Source: an uncultured Prevotellaceae bacterium (GTDB lineage Bacteria; Bacteroidota; Bacteroidia; Bacteroidales; Bacteroidaceae). From it: DNA of 6,218 bases. The notes under the pieces are model-generated. The model ran no database searches and was not told the origin of the DNA. It was given only the letters and a program-made list of their open reading frames with translations. Made by a program: the position numbers and the translations under genes. The stretch spans positions 1 through 6,218 of the forward strand of contig CAMPCG010000183.1 of assembly GCA_946644025.1 (NCBI GenBank). The letters are read 5' to 3'. The stretch's first letter is position 1. Every line of letters starts with the position of its first letter. Of the stretch, positions 5,965-6,218 are shown one piece after another.

Positions 5965-6001
5965 GAAATGGAAGAAATGGCCGCCCCGCTCCTTCCATTT
6001 C
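5965..6001 (+). terminator. Hairpin downstream of the kinase gene, possible terminator
   Basis: GAAATGGAAG (5965-5974) pairs perfectly with CTTCCATTTC (5992-6001), 10 bp, with a 17-nt loop; an alternative pairing is AGAAATGG (5973-5980) with CCATTTCT (5995-6002). The following bases are T-rich (TCATTTTCATTT) but not a pure T-run. It lies 31 bp after the kinase stop, the right place for an operon terminator. The rest of 5934-6152 holds no gene I can support, only this hairpin and the promoter boxes listed separately. Confidence 0.45.
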
Positions 6002-6015
6002 TCATTTTCATTTCG

Positions 6016-6023
6016 TACCTTTG
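6016..6023 (+). promoter_or_regulatory. Bacteroidetes -7 promoter box
   Basis: TACCTTTG is an exact TAnnTTTG match in the AT-rich region after the kinase operon. Transcription would start near 6031. No -33 TTG is seen at normal spacing. Its target is either the small ORF at 6153 or a gene beyond the window. Confidence 0.45.
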
Positions 6024-6129
6024 CCGCCAGAATTGAACTGTAACCCCTGAAACAAACTGACAATGGAACGAATTTGATAAAAAATGTAAAATAACAGCCC
6101 ACAGTGAACGTGATTTGCTGAATAATCCT

Positions 6130-6137
6130 TATCTTTG
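6130..6137 (+). promoter_or_regulatory. Bacteroidetes -7 promoter box next to the terminal small ORF
   Basis: TATCTTTG is an exact TAnnTTTG match ending 15 bp before the ATG at 6153. The predicted start near 6144 leaves a leader of only about 9 nt. A TTTG at 6114-6117 is too close (12 bp) to serve as the -33 box. Confidence 0.5.
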
Positions 6138-6152
6138 CATTGCCGTTCAGTA

Positions 6153-6218
6153 ATGGGCGACAAACATAGTAGGAAGCGTTTAGCTTTCATCTGTACCGAA
6201 AAGTCTGGTAAACTTTAA
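6153..6218 (+). CDS. Possible 21-residue basic small protein or leader peptide
   Basis: An ATG at 6153 opens 21 codons ending in TAA at 6216-6218, the last bases of the window. The peptide begins MGDKHS and continues RKRLAFICTEKSGKL; it is basic, with one Cys, no signal peptide and no membrane segment. An exact -7 box lies just upstream, and there is no Shine-Dalgarno. The segment also has partial dyad symmetry (GTTTA 6178-6182 / TAAAC 6209-6213, with CTTTC opposite GAAAAG inside), so a structured RNA is a rival reading. I have a vague impression of having met this sequence repeatedly in Prevotella-type genomes but cannot verify it. Function unknown; it could be a leader peptide for a gene beyond the edge. 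Confidence 0.4.
   Translation: MGDKHSRKRLAFICTEKSGKL

Noticed and set aside
6114..6137. TTTG at 6114 as -33 partner of the TATCTTTG box
   Set aside because: The spacing is only 12 bp, well short of the 19-21 bp usual in this phylum.

Overview
The window looks like chromosomal DNA of a Bacteroidota member, most likely a GC-rich Bacteroidales close to Prevotella. The evidence is GC-rich coding sequence with AT-rich start regions, mostly no Shine-Dalgarno sequence, several exact matches to the Bacteroidetes -7 promoter box TAnnTTTG, and protein families with a Bacteroidales flavour. The genus is inference; no rRNA or other marker is present.

Layout. Positions 1-60 are an 11-bp tandem repeat. 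A compact DnaJ-class co-chaperone (70-747, minus) is divergent from a MurU-like sugar-phosphate nucleotidyltransferase (908-1693, plus), with a 160-bp region between them. The 193-bp gap 1694-1886 holds three 16-bp tandem repeats running into a 74-bp near-perfect palindrome, then the AT-rich leader of guaA (GMP synthase, 1887-3515). A 9-bp-stem hairpin straddles the guaA stop codon.

Next come three tightly spaced plus-strand genes: a secreted protein of six 17-residue repeats (5-fold beta-flower type, 3577-3990), an unclassified protein with an HTH-like N-terminus and a beta-rich C-terminus (4013-4570), and a single-pass membrane Ser/Thr protein kinase (4599-5933). Gaps of 22 and 28 bp suggest one operon, possibly a signalling unit linking cytoplasm and periplasm; that function is inferred.

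The most unusual feature is a 131-bp imperfect palindrome (5475-5605; 55-bp arms, 48/55 matching) inside the kinase gene. It is read in frame as part of the juxtamembrane linker, and the opposite strand encodes almost the same peptide. This resembles the in-frame palindromic elements of Rickettsia. The final 285 bp carry a hairpin, two exact -7 boxes and a 21-codon ORF whose stop is the last three bases of the window.

The first half is housekeeping (protein folding, cell-wall or sugar-nucleotide metabolism, purine synthesis); the second half is accessory signalling. No rRNA, tRNA, CRISPR array, transposase or phage gene was seen.
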